A stretch of DNA of 64,000 nucleotides from Pararge aegeria (taxonomy: Eukaryota > Arthropoda > Insecta > Lepidoptera > Nymphalidae): the NCBI RefSeq assembly GCF_905163445.1, contig NC_053191.1, forward strand, positions 12,648,001 through 12,712,000, written 5' to 3'. Every line of letters begins with the position of its first letter. The first letter of the stretch is position 1. Made by a program: the position numbers and the translations under genes. Positions 62,071 to 64,000 of the stretch are shown piece after piece. A model generated the notes under the pieces. That model ran no database searches, was not told the DNA's origin, and was given only the letters and a program-made list of their open reading frames with translations.

Positions 62071-62304
62071 AAGTCTATGCTGCACCTCTGCAGTAACCCA
62101 AGTTTCCACCGAATCAAAGGCTTCTACAAACGTCCACAAACGCTAAGCAAAATTTCCGTTAATACCTACTCTTTGGTTGGCTAGAAGCTATCAATCCTAC
62201 ATTACTCCCCGTAAATTACTGTAAAGTTCAGCTCCCGTCAAAATTAGACCGTTGGGACAAACAGGCAGACAAAAAGACACACACAAAAATTTTATCAACC
62301 CTTT

Positions 62305-62560
62305 AAGTCACGGGTCACCTCTCAGAATGGGAAGGGTGGAGGGTCCATTTTCACCACGTTGGCCAAGTGCGGAATGGTCGACTTCACATGCTATTGAGGT
62401 CGTTATGAATAAATGTCATGCTCAGGCTTCCTCAAGACGTTTTTGATCACCGTTGAACCAAGTGATATAAAATTAAAAAGAACTTAATCCCGAAAACTAA
62501 GTGGTGCGTGCCGGGGTTCTCAACTCCCCCGTAATGGAGGTCGAAGACTTAACCAGTAGC
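62305..62560 (-). mobile_element. SINE B, diverged
   Basis: CACGGGTCACCTCTCAGAAT, TTCACCACGTTGGCCAAGTG, CACCGTTGAACCAAGTGATA, GTGCGTGCCGGGGTTCTCAA; the head is decayed. Confidence 0.72.
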
Positions 62561-62734
62561 AACAGGAAGCTATTGTAATAAATTAGAGGCAGTAATTCAA
62601 AAATCACAGACATACATTTTCTTTTATTGTATGAATATAGACGTGTAGACGCATAGACCAAACGCTCATAAGGATAATTTTTTTTTAAATGTGAAACTTG
62701 TACATTTTTTGCAATCAATCAAAACTTAATTTAT

Positions 62735-62900
62735 TCAAATAGACACTTTTTATACGTCACCATTTTTTTAAATCGTAGTGAGATGATTGTGATAACTACA
62801 TTCGTAAAGCTATGATGTTTCCAAATGCGCTCTGGTCTCACAAGACGCCTACAAATCTTTTTGTATCACAAGAAGGATAAAACTATAGCAAATTAAGCAT
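62735..62900 (-). mobile_element. LINE 3' fragment (family of 59506)
   Basis: CGTAGTGAGATGATTGTGAT, AACTACATTCGTAAAGCTAT, TTTCCAAATGCGCTCTGGTC. Confidence 0.55.
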
Positions 62901-63479
62901 TTTCATAATATATCATCAGAAGCCTAAAAATTATTATTTATTTATTTTAAACTTGCATCCTAACATGCAAACGAATTTACGTAGAATTTCTAACATCCTT
63001 TGAGAAAATTTGACTCACACGCTGTGCTTTTTACGCTAAAAAACCTACGTACTAAAAATAAAAAAAGTGAAAGTTAGTTTATTGGTTTAACATTTCACGC
63101 AACTATGATGTCTATGACATAATTTATTTATTTAATTCCCTACTTATGTAGGGATACACTATACGCAAGGAACTTTGCTTACCTACCTACTATTTATTTT
63201 TACTGTATTGACTAATAAATTACACTATTAATATACGCGGTATACGAGGGTAATTTTTTTATGTCCAGTTTTTTTAAGTAACTGCAACCTTTACTTCTCC
63301 GGAATAAAGAATCTTGGCCTTTCACGCTCGCGTGCACTGATCTGTCTGCAGAATGGAACTCTCTGTATGCTTCACAGTATTGATAAAATTTATAAATAAG
63401 TCATTTGTTGGTGATAGTGACTTAATTATAAAATAAATTGATAAAAAAAAAAAAATTGAAAATGGATATAAAAAAATCT
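62901..63479. other. Intergenic sequence, nothing recognised
   Basis: AT-rich, with no coding or repeat assignment. Confidence 0.35.
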
Positions 63480-63860
63480 TCTTATTAGATATGGACATAA
63501 ATATGGTCCGGGAAAAGTACAAGTCATTCATCGAATTGAGTACATGCTTTAATAATTCGATTTCTGAGGTAATTCTGGACGTATCAAAGCATACCTACGT
63601 TTAAACTTTAAACAATGTACTAAAACAAATTTATTACAGCGAGGTCAAAAAAAAAATTGATGAATTTCTTAATCCAGGTTGCTTGGAAGCACCCGTTTCC
63701 CTTGATATTGGAAAAGAGCTTTTTTTACTTTAGAATCTGTTTTCCAAATCAGTGGTGGTAGAGTTTGCTACAAACTAAAACAAACAGACATGAAGTTTTA
63801 AAGTGCTAGTATAAGTCTGCTTAAAATAAAAGAATTTTGAGTTTTAATTTAAATTTATCA
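63480..63860 (+). mobile_element. Decayed LINE copy (family of 61596)
   Basis: Follows the same order as 61596-62070 (GGTAATTCTGGACGTATC, CAGCGAGGTC, TTGATGAATTTCTTAATCC, GCTTGGAAGCACCCG, TTAAAATAAAAGAATTTTGA) but with stops and frameshifts. Confidence 0.7.
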
Positions 63861-63894
63861 CCTACAGACTTTGTTTATTCTTCCTTATTGTTTA

Positions 63895-64000
63895 CTAGCT
63901 GTTGCCCGCGACTTCGTGCGTTTGTTCTTGTTTTTAAAGTACAAACAGTCTATTAAAGAGAGGTCCGGCTCCAATCTAGATAATTCGGGGTAAGCTATGA
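63895..64000 (-). mobile_element. Helitron-like family C 3' end, running off the window
   Basis: CTAGCTGTTGCCCGCGACTT after an A, then CGTGCG. The remainder lies beyond the window edge. Confidence 0.55.

Noticed and set aside
28611..64000. A host gene in the right half of the window
   Set aside because: Every longer frame examined there was either repeat-derived or without splice partners and recognisable motifs.
1..64000. Integrated viral sequence
   Set aside because: No viral polymerase, capsid or envelope motif was recognised; all reverse-transcriptase-like fragments read as non-LTR retrotransposon tails.

Overview
This 64 kb window is AT-rich, repeat-dense nuclear DNA of an insect, almost certainly a moth or butterfly (Lepidoptera). 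It has intron-split genes with short exons and GT-AG introns. It is crowded with tRNA-derived SINEs, short rolling-circle (Helitron-like) elements and decayed LINE tails of types familiar from lepidopteran genomes. I see no bacterial genes, rRNA, intact tRNA gene or CRISPR array. No species can be named from the sequence.

Three host genes can be assembled by hand. (1) Plus strand, 3151-4399: a two-exon gene for a small secreted Ala/Pro/Cys-rich protein of 186 residues. Its signal-peptide intron and its predicted mature start with Gln-Cys-Leu resemble chorion (eggshell) genes, although the body is not Gly-rich. (2) Minus strand, 10561-7889: a two-exon HIT-family hydrolase (HINT type) with a basic N-terminal extension that suggests mitochondrial targeting. 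(3) Minus strand, 23086-13185: a fatty acyl-CoA reductase (FAR). Eleven coding exons have matching splice phases, no stops, an N-terminal NADPH-binding motif, the C-terminal FAR domain and a final hydrophobic segment. One internal exon, the one that should carry the catalytic YxxxK motif, cannot be found in the 2.4 kb intron where it belongs; that intron holds four transposon insertions.

The rest is mobile DNA. Near 25.9-28.6 kb, a 5'-truncated LINE is flanked by two ~300 bp direct repeats, and its tail hosts an internally deleted piggyBac element (TTAA sites, 13 bp perfect terminal repeats, broken transposase). At 50.6-51.4 kb a SINE contains a tiny hAT-type MITE, which itself contains a second hAT-type MITE. 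At 36.0-36.7 kb a SINE is split by a Helitron exactly between A and T, with no duplication. At 54.4-55.2 kb a 44 bp minisatellite runs for about 18 units, starting next to a Helitron-like end. Four SINE families (called A, B, D and J here), at least four rolling-circle families (C, E, F, K), at least five LINE lineages and several terminal-inverted-repeat elements were separated by comparing copies inside the window.

The region from about 28.6 kb to the right end contains no host gene I can recognise. The three host genes are all in the left 23 kb and do not appear to be functionally linked. Family names such as SINE A or Helitron E are local labels; all assignments come from reading the sequence, not from database searches.
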